Both the position numbers and the translations under genes were made by a program. Positions 33,584 through 41,710 of a stretch of 64,000 nucleotides of DNA are shown here, one piece after another; within the stretch, counting starts at the first letter, position 1; each line of letters opens with the position of its first letter. This DNA is from DASPTT01 sp035623275 (GTDB taxonomy: Bacteria; Actinomycetota; Acidimicrobiia; Acidimicrobiales; UBA8190): the NCBI GenBank assembly GCA_035623275.1, contig DASPTT010000143.1, positions 1 to 64,000 on the forward strand, read 5' to 3'. Below the pieces are notes generated by a model that was given only the letters and a program-made list of their open reading frames with translations, made no database searches and was not told the DNA's origin.

Positions 33584-35644
33584 TCAGTCGGCCTTGGCCT
33601 TCGCCATCCGCTCCACCAGGTTGGAGGGCATCACGTCGTAGTGGTCGTGCTCGGCCCGGAACGTGCCCCGCCCGCCGGTGAGCGAGCGCAGGTCCACCGC
33701 GTAGCGCTGGATCTCGGCCGTCGGCACCAGCGCGGTGATGAGCTGGCGGCCGCCGTCGACCGTGTCCGTGCCCTGGACCCGGCCGCGCCGGGAATTGAGG
33801 TCGCCGAGGATGTCGCCCTGCATCGATGCGGGCACCGTGACCTCGAGGCGGCTGATGGGCTCGAGCAGAACCGGGCCCGCCTTGGCCATCGCCTCCTTGA
33901 AGGCGAGCGCCCCGGCCATCTTGAAGCTCATCTCCGACGAGTCCACCGAGTGGAACTTCCCGTCGAAGCACGACACCTGGACGTCGACGACGGGGTAGCC
34001 GTAGACACCACCGCCGGCCATGGCCTCGAGCACGCCCTTCTCCACCGCGGGGATGTACTGCTTGGGGATCGCCCCGCCCACGATCTCGTCCACGAAGTGG
34101 AAGCCCTCGCCGCGCTCGAGCGGCTCGATGCGCAGCGAGGCCACGCCGAACTGGCCGTGGCCGCCGGTCTGCTTCTTGTACTTGCCCTCCGCCTCGGCCT
34201 GCTTGGTGATCGTCTCTCGATAGGGGACGAGGACGTCCTCGGTCTCGACCTCGACGCTGAACTTGCGGGCCAGGCGCTCGGTGGCGATGGCCAGGTGCGT
34301 CTCGCCGGTGCCCATGAGGATGGTCTGATGCGTCTCGTCGACCCGGGCCACGCCGAGGGCGGGGTCCTCCTCCTGGATCTTGTGCAGCCCGGTCATGAGC
34401 TTGTCTTCGTCGCCCTTGGACTTGGGCCGGATGGCGATGGCGAGCACCGCCGGCTCGGACTCGGGGCCGGGCACCGTGACGGGGGTGCCCTTGGGGGTGA
34501 GCGTGTCGCCGGTGGCGGTGTCGGCGAGCTTGGGCACGGCCACGATGTCGCCGGCCTGCGCCTCGGTGACCGGCTCGGCCTCCTTGCCCCGCAGGAGCTG
34601 CAGCACGTGGAGGCGCTCATCGGTGTGCGTGCGCGGGTTGGTGAGGACGGTGTCGGGGCGGATCGTGCCCGACAGCACCCGCAGCAGCGAGATCTTGCCG
34701 ACGTAGGGGTCCGAGATGGTCTTGAACACCCTCGCCAGCGGCTGGCCGGCGGGGTCGCATGCCACCGTCGTGGTCGTCGTCCCGGCGACCACTTCGACGG
34801 GCGGCCGGGTGTCGGGCGCGGGGGCGAGCTCGCAGATCAGGGTGGCCAGGCGGTCGATGCCCACGTCGGTGGTCGCCGCGCCGCAGACCACCGGGAAGAC
34901 GACGCCCTCGGTCATGCCCTTGGCCAGCGTCGCCTCGAGCTCCTCGGTGGAGGGGACCTCGCCCTCGAGGTAGCGCTCCATCATGGCGTCGTCGCCGACC
35001 ACGATCCCCTCGACCAGCTGCTCGCGCACCTGGTGCTCGAGCTCGGCCAGGTCGTCGGGGATGGGCCCGGTGTGCGACGTCCCGCCTTCGTAGGTGATGG
35101 CCGTGTCGGTGAGCAGGTCCGCGATGCCGCGGAACCCCGCCTCCTCGCCCACGGGCAGCTCCAGCGGGGCGATGCCGGCCCCGAAGCGGTCGCGCAGATC
35201 CGCCAGCGTGCGGTCGAAGCTGGCCCGCTCGCGGTCGAGCTTGTTCACGAACACCAGCCGCGGCAGGCCCAGCCCAGCGGCGAGCTCCCACGCCGCCTCG
35301 GTCTGCGCCTCCACGCCCTCCACCGCGCTCACGACCAAGACCACCACGTCGGCGACCGAGCAGGCGGCGCGGACCTCGCCGAAGAAGTCGGCGTAGCCGG
35401 GGGTGTCGATGACGTTGAGCTTGACGTCGCCCACCGTGCAGGGGGCCATGGCCAGCGACACCGAGAGGTGGCGCTTGACCTCCTCGGGCTCGAAGTCGCA
35501 CACCGTGGTGCCGTCGTCGACCCGGCCCTGGCGCTTGGTGGCGCCGTGGGTGAAGAGGAGGGCCTCGGCCAGCGTGGTCTTGCCCGCGCCGTTGTGCCCG
35601 ACCAGGGCCACGTTGCGGATCCGGGACGGCGGGTAGCTCGGCAC
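33584..35644 (-). CDS. EF-G-like translational GTPase (EF-G2/FusA2 type)
   Basis: This 686-residue EF-G-fold GTPase has G1 GHNGAGKTTL at the N-terminus, G3 DTPGYADF and G4 NKLD. Domains II to V follow (for example GGHGQFGVASLRIEP and a C-terminal IQRYAVDLRSLTGGRG). It resembles the second EF-G paralogue of actinobacteria, whose role is not settled; it is not next to ribosomal-protein genes. The GTG at 35644 has GGGAGGTG five bases upstream and a TAGGCT -10 at 35697-35702. It lies convergent to PqqD and divergent from pgsA. Confidence 0.87.
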   Translation of the reverse strand: MPSYPPSRIRNVALVGHNGAGKTTLAEALLFTHGATKRQGRVDDGTTVCDFEPEEVKRHLSVSLAMAPCTVGDVKLNVIDTPGYADFFGEVRAACSVADVVVLVVSAVEGVEAQTEAAWELAAGLGLPRLVFVNKLDRERASFDRTLADLRDRFGAGIAPLELPVGEEAGFRGIADLLTDTAITYEGGTSHTGPIPDDLAELEHQVREQLVEGIVVGDDAMMERYLEGEVPSTEELEATLAKGMTEGVVFPVVCGAATTDVGIDRLATLICELAPAPDTRPPVEVVAGTTTTTVACDPAGQPLARVFKTISDPYVGKISLLRVLSGTIRPDTVLTNPRTHTDERLHVLQLLRGKEAEPVTEAQAGDIVAVPKLADTATGDTLTPKGTPVTVPGPESEPAVLAIAIRPKSKGDEDKLMTGLHKIQEEDPALGVARVDETHQTILMGTGETHLAIATERLARKFSVEVETEDVLVPYRETITKQAEAEGKYKKQTGGHGQFGVASLRIEPLERGEGFHFVDEIVGGAIPKQYIPAVEKGVLEAMAGGGVYGYPVVDVQVSCFDGKFHSVDSSEMSFKMAGALAFKEAMAKAGPVLLEPISRLEVTVPASMQGDILGDLNSRRGRVQGTDTVDGGRQLITALVPTAEIQRYAVDLRSLTGGRGTFRAEHDHYDVMPSNLVERMAKAKAD

Positions 35645-35696
35645 CCACGCACCTCCCTGTCGTCGATCGGCGATCCCCCGTCGCCGTGTGCGCCGC

Positions 35697-35702
35697 AGCC
35701 TA
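35697..35702 (-). promoter_or_regulatory. -10 element (TAGGCT) of the EF-G-like gene
   Basis: TAGGCT on the minus strand lies about 50 bases before the GTG and implies a leader with a Shine-Dalgarno sequence. Confidence 0.4.
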
Positions 35703-35834
35703 TCGGCGCGCCCGTCGCTCGGGCAGGGCGTGTCCGCCGTCGTCCCCGACGTCGTGCGCGGCCGCGTCCCGGTGAGGCCCGCGGCGGCGCCGACAATGGG
35801 CCGAAGGACCCGGGGAGCCCCACCGGGCCACGGA

Positions 35835-35840
35835 TATACT
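35835..35840 (+). promoter_or_regulatory. -10 element (TATACT) of the pgsA operon
   Basis: TATACT is close to consensus and is followed by a leader of about 26 bases carrying GGAGGT nine bases before the ATG at 35874. It is one of the clearly leadered promoters in the window. Confidence 0.55.
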
Positions 35841-35873
35841 GTTGCAAGCAGGCCACCTGGAGGTAGCCCACAG

Positions 35874-36755
35874 ATGTTCGATGGCCGATTCCGGCAGGCC
35901 GTGGACCACGGGACCAAGCCGGTGGGCGAGACGCTCGTGCGGGTGGGCGTTACGGCCGACGTCCTCACCGTGTTCGGCCTGGCCATGTCGGTGCTCACCG
36001 CCTTCGTCGTGGGCTCGGGCCATTTCCTGTGGGGCATCGCCATGCTCTTCGCCACCGGGCTGCCGGACCTCTTCGACGGGCCGGTGGCCAAGGCGTCGGG
36101 CACGGCTTCCATCCGGGGCGCCTTCTTCGACTCGGTGGCCGACAGGGTGGCCGACGGGTTCATGTTCGGCGGGGTGGCCTGGTACCTGGCCGCCCACCAC
36201 CACGGCGAGATGGTGCTCCTGCCCTTCGCCATCCTGGCGGCGGTCTCGCTCATCTCCTACCAGCGGGCCAAGGCCGAGCTGCTCGGCCTGTCGGCCAGCG
36301 GCGGGCTCATGGAGCGCGCCGAGCGGTTCATCCTCCTCGGCGTGTGCTTCGTGGCCGCGGCCATCTCGGTGCGCCTGTTCGTCCCCGCCCTGTGGGTCTT
36401 CTTCGGCTTGGTCCTGCTCACGGCCTTGGAGCGCTTCGTGCGGGTCTGGAACGCAGCCGAGGGCCCCGTGCGGTTCCCCGTGGCCGATGGGGTCGAGCAG
36501 TCCGAGTACGCCCGCCGGGCCATCGCCCGGTGGCGCCAGGCGCGCGCCGATTCGCGCTGGCGGGCCTGGCGCGAGGCGCGCGCCGAGCGCAGCGCCGGTC
36601 CCCAGCCGGCCAGGCCTCGGGTGGCCGCCGAGCCGCTTGGCCGCTGGCGCGCCCGGCGCGCCGCGGTGCCCCAGAGCCGCACGGCCCACGTCTGGCGCGC
36701 TCGACGCGCGGCGCGGGCCCGTGAGCGTGCCGGCCGGCGCGCCGGCGGCATCTGA
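35874..36755 (+). CDS. pgsA: CDP-alcohol phosphatidyltransferase (phosphatidylinositol-phosphate synthase-like)
   Basis: This membrane enzyme joins a CDP-diacylglycerol to an alcohol, and by its neighbours the alcohol is probably inositol phosphate. The motif D-G-x2-A-K-x8-G-x3-D-x3-D is visible from FDGPVAKAS to FFDSVADRVAD (about residues 68-94), with Lys in place of the usual Arg. About five to six helices follow. The 293-residue protein is some 75 residues longer than usual, because an Arg/Ala/Trp-rich basic tail starts near residue 210. It heads the pgsA-acyltransferase-pimA operon. Confidence 0.85.
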   Translation: MFDGRFRQAVDHGTKPVGETLVRVGVTADVLTVFGLAMSVLTAFVVGSGHFLWGIAMLFATGLPDLFDGPVAKASGTASIRGAFFDSVADRVADGFMFGGVAWYLAAHHHGEMVLLPFAILAAVSLISYQRAKAELLGLSASGGLMERAERFILLGVCFVAAAISVRLFVPALWVFFGLVLLTALERFVRVWNAAEGPVRFPVADGVEQSEYARRAIARWRQARADSRWRAWREARAERSAGPQPARPRVAAEPLGRWRARRAAVPQSRTAHVWRARRAARARERAGRRAGGI

Positions 36756-36774
36756 TCGGCTGACGCGCCGCCCC

Positions 36775-37707
36775 GTGCCGCACCCCCCATGGTCGCCCGA
36801 AGGGCGCGCGCAGGCGGTGTACCGCACCTACCGGACGCTCGGTGCGGCCATGCGGCGCGCACCCGAGCCCGTCGCCACCCTCGGCGCGCGGGTGGTCTCC
36901 AGCGCGCTCGTCACGGCGCGCGGCGACACCCGGCGCTGCTACGCCCGTGCCCTTCGGCGGGTCCGGCCCGACCTCGACGCGGCCCAGGTGCGCGCCTTCA
37001 CCCGGCGGGCCTTCCGCAACTACGGCCGCTACTGGCTCGAGGGGGCGCGCCTGCCGTCGGTGCCGGCCGAGACCGTCCTGGAGCGCTTCGTGGTGTCGGG
37101 ACGGGAGCACCTCGACGCCGGGATGGCGGCGGGCAACGGCGTCATCATGGCGCTGCCCCACGTCGGCGCCTGGGAGTGGGGCGGCGCCTGGCTCGCCCTG
37201 CAGGGGTACCCGATGACGGCGGTGGCCGAGGAGCTCGAGCCGCCCGAGCTCTACGAGTGGTTCGTGGCCCAGCGCGAGGCCATCGGTCTCACCATCGTGC
37301 CCCTCGGCGCGGACACCGGCAGCGTGATCCTGCGCACCCTGCGCGACGGCAAGCTCGTCGGGCTCCTGTGCGACCGCGACATCGCCGGCAACGGCGTCCC
37401 GGTGGAGTTCTTCGGCGAGGTCACCACCCTGCCGGCGGGCCCCGCCGCCCTGGCGCTGCGCACGGGGGCGCCCCTGCTGCCCACCGCGGTCTACGAAGGA
37501 CCCGGCAAGGGCCACACCGCGCTCATCCTCCCGCCGGTGCCGGCCGAGCGCACGGGTCGCCTGCGCGAGGACGTGGCCCGTGTCACCCAGGACCTGGCGC
37601 GCGCCCTGGAGGTGCTCATCCGCCGGGCGCCCGACCAGTGGTACATGTTCCAGCCCAACTGGCCCAGCGACCGATGCGCGTCGCCCTCCACTGCCCCTAC
37701 AGCCTGA
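36775..37707 (+). CDS. PatA-like phosphatidylinositol mannoside acyltransferase
   Basis: This 310-residue lysophospholipid-acyltransferase-superfamily protein has the catalytic H-x4-E-type motif in ALPHVGAWEWGG (about residue 124) and the segments GLLCDRDIAGNGVPVEFFG and PLLPTAVYEG. By position between pgsA and pimA it corresponds to the enzyme that acylates the mannose of phosphatidylinositol mannosides (Rv2611c in M. tuberculosis). The GTG at 36775 is chosen because it lies after the pgsA stop and near the family N-terminus; GTGs at 36721 and 36727 inside pgsA are alternatives. Its end overlaps pimA by 34 bases. Confidence 0.82.
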   Translation: MPHPPWSPEGRAQAVYRTYRTLGAAMRRAPEPVATLGARVVSSALVTARGDTRRCYARALRRVRPDLDAAQVRAFTRRAFRNYGRYWLEGARLPSVPAETVLERFVVSGREHLDAGMAAGNGVIMALPHVGAWEWGGAWLALQGYPMTAVAEELEPPELYEWFVAQREAIGLTIVPLGADTGSVILRTLRDGKLVGLLCDRDIAGNGVPVEFFGEVTTLPAGPAALALRTGAPLLPTAVYEGPGKGHTALILPPVPAERTGRLREDVARVTQDLARALEVLIRRAPDQWYMFQPNWPSDRCASPSTAPTA

Positions 37708-38828
37708 GCCGCCCCGGGGGCGTGCAGGGACAGGTGCTCGGCCTGGCGCGTGCCCTTCGGGCACGAGGCCACGAGGCGGTGGTGCTGGCGCCGGCCGACG
37801 CCGATGCCGCATCGACCGCTCCGGGCGTCGGCCTCGACCCCGCCGCGCTGGTCGTCGTCGGCCGTGGCGTCCCCGTGCCGGCCAACGGCTCGGTGGCGCC
37901 GGTGGCGCTGTGGCCGGGCGCGGCGGTGCGCGCCGCGCGCGCGGTGGCCGCCGGGCACTTCGACGTGGTCCACCTCCACGAACCGCTCGCCCCCGGCGAC
38001 GGCTACGGGGTGCTCCTGGCGGGCGCGGGCCCGAAGGTGGGGACGTTCCACCGTGCCGGGGGCTCGGCGGCCTATCGCCTGTTCCGGGTGCCCGCGCGCC
38101 ACGCCCTGGCGCGGCTGGCCGTGCGCGCCGCGGTGTCCGCGGAGGCGGAGGCCACCGTGCGCGAGGCGCTGGGCGGTGAGTACGTCATCGTGCCCAACGC
38201 CGTGGAGCTCGAGCGCTACGACACGGCCCGGCCGTGGCCCGAGGAGGGGTCGCCCGACGGCGTCGTGCTCTTCGTGGGGCGTCACGAGCAGCGCAAGGGC
38301 CTGGAGGTCCTGCTCGAGGCGTTCGGCCGCCTCGCCCCCGGCGACCACGGGGGGCCGCGGCTGTGGGTGGCGGGCGACGGGCCGGCCACCGCCGAGCTGC
38401 GACGCCGCTTCCCCCCGGCGGACCGGATCGCCTGGCTCGGCGTCGTCCCCGACGACGAGCTGGCGGCGCGCCTGGCGGCCGCCGACGTCCTGTGTGCCCC
38501 GTCGCTCTACGGGGAGTCCTTCGGTGTCGTGCTGCTCGAGGCGATGGCCGCCCGGACGGCCATCGTGGCCAGCGACCTCCCCGGCTACGCCGCGGTGGCC
38601 GGCGACGTCGCGCGCCTGGTCCCACCCGGGAACGTGGACGCCCTGGCCGAGGCCCTCGGTGCGGCGCTGGGCGAGGCGCGTCGGGGGACCGGCGCGAGCG
38701 CACCGGAGGCCTTGGACCGGGCGGCGCGCGCGGCCGCCCGATGGTCCATGACGGCACAGGCCGCGCGCTACCTCGAGCTCTACGAAGAGGCCATCGGCCG
38801 CACGGGCGCCGGGACGCTCGCCCGCTGA
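37674..38828 (+). CDS. pimA: PimA-like GT4 mannosyltransferase
   Basis: This 384-residue GT-B glycosyltransferase is predicted to transfer mannose from GDP-mannose to phosphatidylinositol. It has the N-terminal RPGGVQGQVLGLARAL loop, HLHEPLAPG, the FVGRHEQRKGLEVLLEA hinge and SLYGESFGVVLLEAMA with the E-x7-E nucleotide-sugar motif. It overlaps the acyltransferase gene by 34 bases in another frame. In the conserved order it follows pgsA and the acyltransferase, which supports the assignment over other GT4 roles. Confidence 0.88.
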   Translation: MRVALHCPYSLSRPGGVQGQVLGLARALRARGHEAVVLAPADADAASTAPGVGLDPAALVVVGRGVPVPANGSVAPVALWPGAAVRAARAVAAGHFDVVHLHEPLAPGDGYGVLLAGAGPKVGTFHRAGGSAAYRLFRVPARHALARLAVRAAVSAEAEATVREALGGEYVIVPNAVELERYDTARPWPEEGSPDGVVLFVGRHEQRKGLEVLLEAFGRLAPGDHGGPRLWVAGDGPATAELRRRFPPADRIAWLGVVPDDELAARLAAADVLCAPSLYGESFGVVLLEAMAARTAIVASDLPGYAAVAGDVARLVPPGNVDALAEALGAALGEARRGTGASAPEALDRAARAAARWSMTAQAARYLELYEEAIGRTGAGTLAR

Positions 38829-38855
38829 GCGCCCGCCGGTCCCCGCAGGCACTCC

Positions 38856-38861
38856 TACACT
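38856..38861 (+). promoter_or_regulatory. -10 element (TACACT) of the M48 protease gene
   Basis: TACACT ends seven bases before the ATG at 38869, supporting that start over the GTG at 38863. Confidence 0.5.
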
Positions 38862-38868
38862 CGTGACG

Positions 38869-40074
38869 ATGGCCGAGCCACCGAGTTCCTCGCCCGCCTC
38901 CGGGAGCGGCCGCCCGCAGGGGGCCAGCGGGGGTCGGCCGGCGCCCGCAGCCAGCGGAGCGGGGCAGCCTGTGAACCGACCCGGGCAGGGGTCGTCCCGT
39001 CGCCGACGTCGCGGGCGTGGCAGGGGAGCCGGCTCGGGTGGCGCCGGCGCGCCGGCGGCGACTGCGAGGCAGGCTGGTGCCGGGAGTCGGGCCGGAGCAG
39101 GCCAAGGGGGCACGCCCGCCGGCGGCGGCCGAGGTGGCGGCGGCCGAGGTGGCGGCGGCCGAGGTGGGGGCGGCCGAGGCGGGGGCGGCCGGCCACCGGC
39201 GTCAACCCGTGCCCGGGCGCGCCCCTCGGAGACCGTGGCCGTCGTCGACGTCGAGCCCGAACGTGGGGCCGCTCCCGCCGAGGCACGCGGCCCGAGCCAC
39301 GCCGGGCGCAGGGCGAGGGTGATCGCCGCCGCGCCGTCCGCCGTCGTCCTCCTCGTCGTCGGCGTGGTCGTCGGTGTCCTGGCCGGCCCGATCGCCGGGG
39401 TGGTCGCCGGCGTCGTGGCGGGCGTGCTGTGGTGGCTCGGGACCCTCCGGCTCGCCTCGCGGGTCCTGGTGGGCCGCCTCGGCGCCACGATGGCGGAGGT
39501 CGAGGGCATCGGACGGGCGGAGACCATCGTCGAGGGGCTGTGCGCCACCATGGGCCTGCCCACCCCCGACGTCCGAGTCGTCGAGGACCGCTCCCGCAAC
39601 GCCGTGGCGCTGGGTCGGCGTCCCGACGACGCGGTGCTGGTGGTGACGACGGGCCTCTTGGCGTCGCTCCCACCTGTGTCGCTCGAGGGCGTGCTCGCCC
39701 ACGAGCTCAGCCACGTCAAGTCGGGCGACGTCGCCGCGGCGACGGTGGCGGCCGCCGTGCTGCTGCCCTTCGCCCGGCTCACGCCCGGGGCGGGCGACAT
39801 CGCGCACCGCTGGGCGGGGCGCGGGCGTGAGTTCCGGGCCGACGCCGACGCCGTGCGGGTGACGCGCTATCCGCCCGGGTTGCGCGACGCGCTGGCGGCC
39901 ATGTCGGCGGGGCCGGGTCCGGACCCGGTCTCCCGGCTCGCCGGGACGACGGCCGTGGCGCGCGCCACCCGATGGCTCTGGACGGTGGCGCTGCCCCATG
40001 GCGACGCGCAGGAGGACGTGACCGGCGTCCTCGATGCATCCGCCGTGCGGATCGCCGCGCTGGACGAGTGGTGA
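38869..40074 (+). CDS. M48-family membrane zinc metalloprotease with Gly/Arg-rich head
   Basis: This 401-residue HtpX/M48-type protease has the zinc site LAHELSHVKSGD (HExxH, residues 278-282) with a third ligand in REFRADADAVR. Two membrane helices lie at about residues 150-185. The first 120 residues are low complexity: Ser/Gly-rich, an RRRRRGRGRG basic patch and five GGGGR units. A basic, glycine-rich head is unusual for the family and could bind nucleic acid or phospholipid. The start is the leaderless ATG after TACACT. Confidence 0.8.
   Translation: MAEPPSSSPASGSGRPQGASGGRPAPAASGAGQPVNRPGQGSSRRRRRGRGRGAGSGGAGAPAATARQAGAGSRAGAGQGGTPAGGGRGGGGRGGGGRGGGGRGGGGRPPASTRARARPSETVAVVDVEPERGAAPAEARGPSHAGRRARVIAAAPSAVVLLVVGVVVGVLAGPIAGVVAGVVAGVLWWLGTLRLASRVLVGRLGATMAEVEGIGRAETIVEGLCATMGLPTPDVRVVEDRSRNAVALGRRPDDAVLVVTTGLLASLPPVSLEGVLAHELSHVKSGDVAAATVAAAVLLPFARLTPGAGDIAHRWAGRGREFRADADAVRVTRYPPGLRDALAAMSAGPGPDPVSRLAGTTAVARATRWLWTVALPHGDAQEDVTGVLDASAVRIAALDEW
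39121..39192 (+). repeat. 15-bp in-frame tandem repeat encoding GGGGR
   Basis: Five copies of a 15-base unit (GGCGGCGGCCGAGGT and variants) lie in the N-terminal part of the M48 protease gene. The first three copies are identical. Confidence 0.8.
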
Positions 40075-40115
40075 GCGCAGCGGTCGACCCCGGAGGGACT
40101 GCCGAGGTCGGGCGG

Positions 40116-40121
40116 TAGACT
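40116..40121 (+). promoter_or_regulatory. -10 element (TAGACT) of pdxS
   Basis: TAGACT ends seven bases before the ATG at 40129, a leaderless arrangement. Confidence 0.5.
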
Positions 40122-40128
40122 GATCCGC

Positions 40129-41058
40129 ATGGCCGACGAGCACCGCCAGCAGGCCGCACCCGCCGGCGCCAGCGAGGCCGCCGGACGGACGGGCTCCTTC
40201 ACCGTCAAGCGCGGCCTGGCCGAGATGTTGCGGGGCGGCGTGATCATGGACGTCGTGACCCCCGAGCACGCTCGGATCGCCGAGGACGCGGGCGCGGTGG
40301 CGGTGATGGCCCTCGAGCGCGTCCCCGCGGACATCCGGGCGCAGGGGGGTGTGGCCCGGATGAGCGACCCTGCGCTCATCGAGGGGATCCAGCAGGCGGT
40401 GACCGTCCCGGTGATGGCCAAGGCCCGGATCGGGCACTTCGCCGAGGCGCAGGTCCTCGAGGCCCTGGCGGTCGACTACATCGACGAGAGCGAGGTGCTG
40501 ACCCCGGCCGACGAGGCACACCACATCGACAAGTGGGCCTTCCAGATCCCCTTCGTCTGCGGTGCCACGAACCTGGGCGAGGCGCTGCGCCGCATCGCCG
40601 AGGGCGCGGCCCTCATCCGCTCGAAGGGCGAGGCGGGGACCGGCAACATCGTGGAGGCGGTGCGGCACCTGCGGTCGATCACCGGTGACATCCGGGCCAT
40701 CACGCAGGCCGATGCGGCCGAGGTCTACGGGTGGGCGAAGGCCCTGTCCGCGCCGGTCGAGCTGGTGCGGGAGATCAAGGAGACGGGCCGGCTGCCGGTC
40801 CCGCTGTTCTGTGCCGGCGGCATCGCCACGCCGGCCGACGCCGCCCTGGTCATGCAGCTGGGCGCGGAGGCGGTCTTCGTGGGATCGGGGATCTTCAAGA
40901 GCGACGACCCCGCCCGCCGGGCGCGGGCCATCGTGGAGGCCACCGCCCACCACACCGACGCGCAGATCGTGGCCAAGGTCAGCCGCGGTCTCGGCTCGGC
41001 CATGCCGGGCCTCGAGATGGGCACGCTCGAGACCCACCTCGCCGAGCGGGGCTGGTGA
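40129..41058 (+). CDS. pdxS: Pyridoxal 5'-phosphate synthase, PdxS subunit
   Basis: This 309-residue TIM-barrel subunit makes PLP from ribose 5-phosphate, glyceraldehyde 3-phosphate and ammonia. Very conserved segments are present: GGVIMDVVTPEHARIAEDAGA, VARMSDPALIEGI, VMAKARIGHFAEAQ with the catalytic lysine, and FCAGGIATPADAALVMQLGA. The first 22 residues are an Ala/Gln-rich extension. pdxT follows after 39 bases and supplies the ammonia. Confidence 0.96.
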   Translation: MADEHRQQAAPAGASEAAGRTGSFTVKRGLAEMLRGGVIMDVVTPEHARIAEDAGAVAVMALERVPADIRAQGGVARMSDPALIEGIQQAVTVPVMAKARIGHFAEAQVLEALAVDYIDESEVLTPADEAHHIDKWAFQIPFVCGATNLGEALRRIAEGAALIRSKGEAGTGNIVEAVRHLRSITGDIRAITQADAAEVYGWAKALSAPVELVREIKETGRLPVPLFCAGGIATPADAALVMQLGAEAVFVGSGIFKSDDPARRARAIVEATAHHTDAQIVAKVSRGLGSAMPGLEMGTLETHLAERGW

Positions 41059-41097
41059 CGGCCGTGGACTGCGCCCGCGGCGGCGAGGTGCCTCCAG

Positions 41098-41706
41098 GTG
41101 CACGTCGGCGTCCTCGCGCTCCAAGGTGACGTAGGGGAGCATCGCGCCGCGCTGGCGGACCTCGGCGTCGACACGCGTCCGGTGCGCGTGCCGGGCGACC
41201 TGGCGGGCCTCGACGGATTGGTCGTGCCGGGCGGGGAGTCCACCACCATGTCGATGCTCCTCGACTCGTCGGGCCTGCGCGACCCCCTGGCCAAGGAGAT
41301 CGACGCCGGGCTCCCGGTGCTCGGCACGTGCGCGGGGCTGATCCTGCTCAGCGCGTCGATCGTCGACGGCCGCCCCGACCAGCGCTGCTTCGGGGCGATC
41401 GACCTCGTCGTCCGGCGCAACGGCTACGGCCGCCAGCTCGACTCCTTCGAGTGCGACCTCGACGTCGAGGGGCTCTCGGGCGGGCCGCTGCACGCCGTGT
41501 TCATCCGCGCCCCGGTGGTGGAGTCGGTGGGGCCTTCGGTGGAGGTCCTCGCCACCGTCGCCCGCGGGACGTCGCTCGTCGGCGGCGCCGTCCCCGTGCT
41601 GTGCCGCCAGGGCTCGGTCCTCGTCAGCGCGTTCCACCCGGAGCTCACCGACGACCGTCGAGTCCATCGGTTGTTCCTGTCGCGTATCGAGCAGAGGGGG
41701 CGTTAG
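41098..41706 (+). CDS. pdxT: Pyridoxal 5'-phosphate synthase glutaminase, PdxT subunit
   Basis: This 202-residue class I glutamine amidotransferase gives ammonia to PdxS. It has GVLALQGDVGEHR, VPGGESTTM, the catalytic cysteine in LGTCAGLI and the His-x-Glu pair in SAFHPELT. The start is a GTG at 41098. No separate promoter is evident between it and pdxS. yebC starts four bases after its stop. Confidence 0.95.
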   Translation: MHVGVLALQGDVGEHRAALADLGVDTRPVRVPGDLAGLDGLVVPGGESTTMSMLLDSSGLRDPLAKEIDAGLPVLGTCAGLILLSASIVDGRPDQRCFGAIDLVVRRNGYGRQLDSFECDLDVEGLSGGPLHAVFIRAPVVESVGPSVEVLATVARGTSLVGGAVPVLCRQGSVLVSAFHPELTDDRRVHRLFLSRIEQRGR

Positions 41707-41710
41707 CCAC

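Noticed and set aside
35645..35873. Riboswitch or structured RNA between the EF-G-like gene and pgsA
   Set aside because: Only two divergent -10 candidates and a short leader with a Shine-Dalgarno are visible; no conserved RNA motif was recognised.
39121..39192. Regularly spaced repeats that might suggest a CRISPR array
   Set aside because: The 15-base units are directly adjacent without spacers and encode GGGGR in frame.
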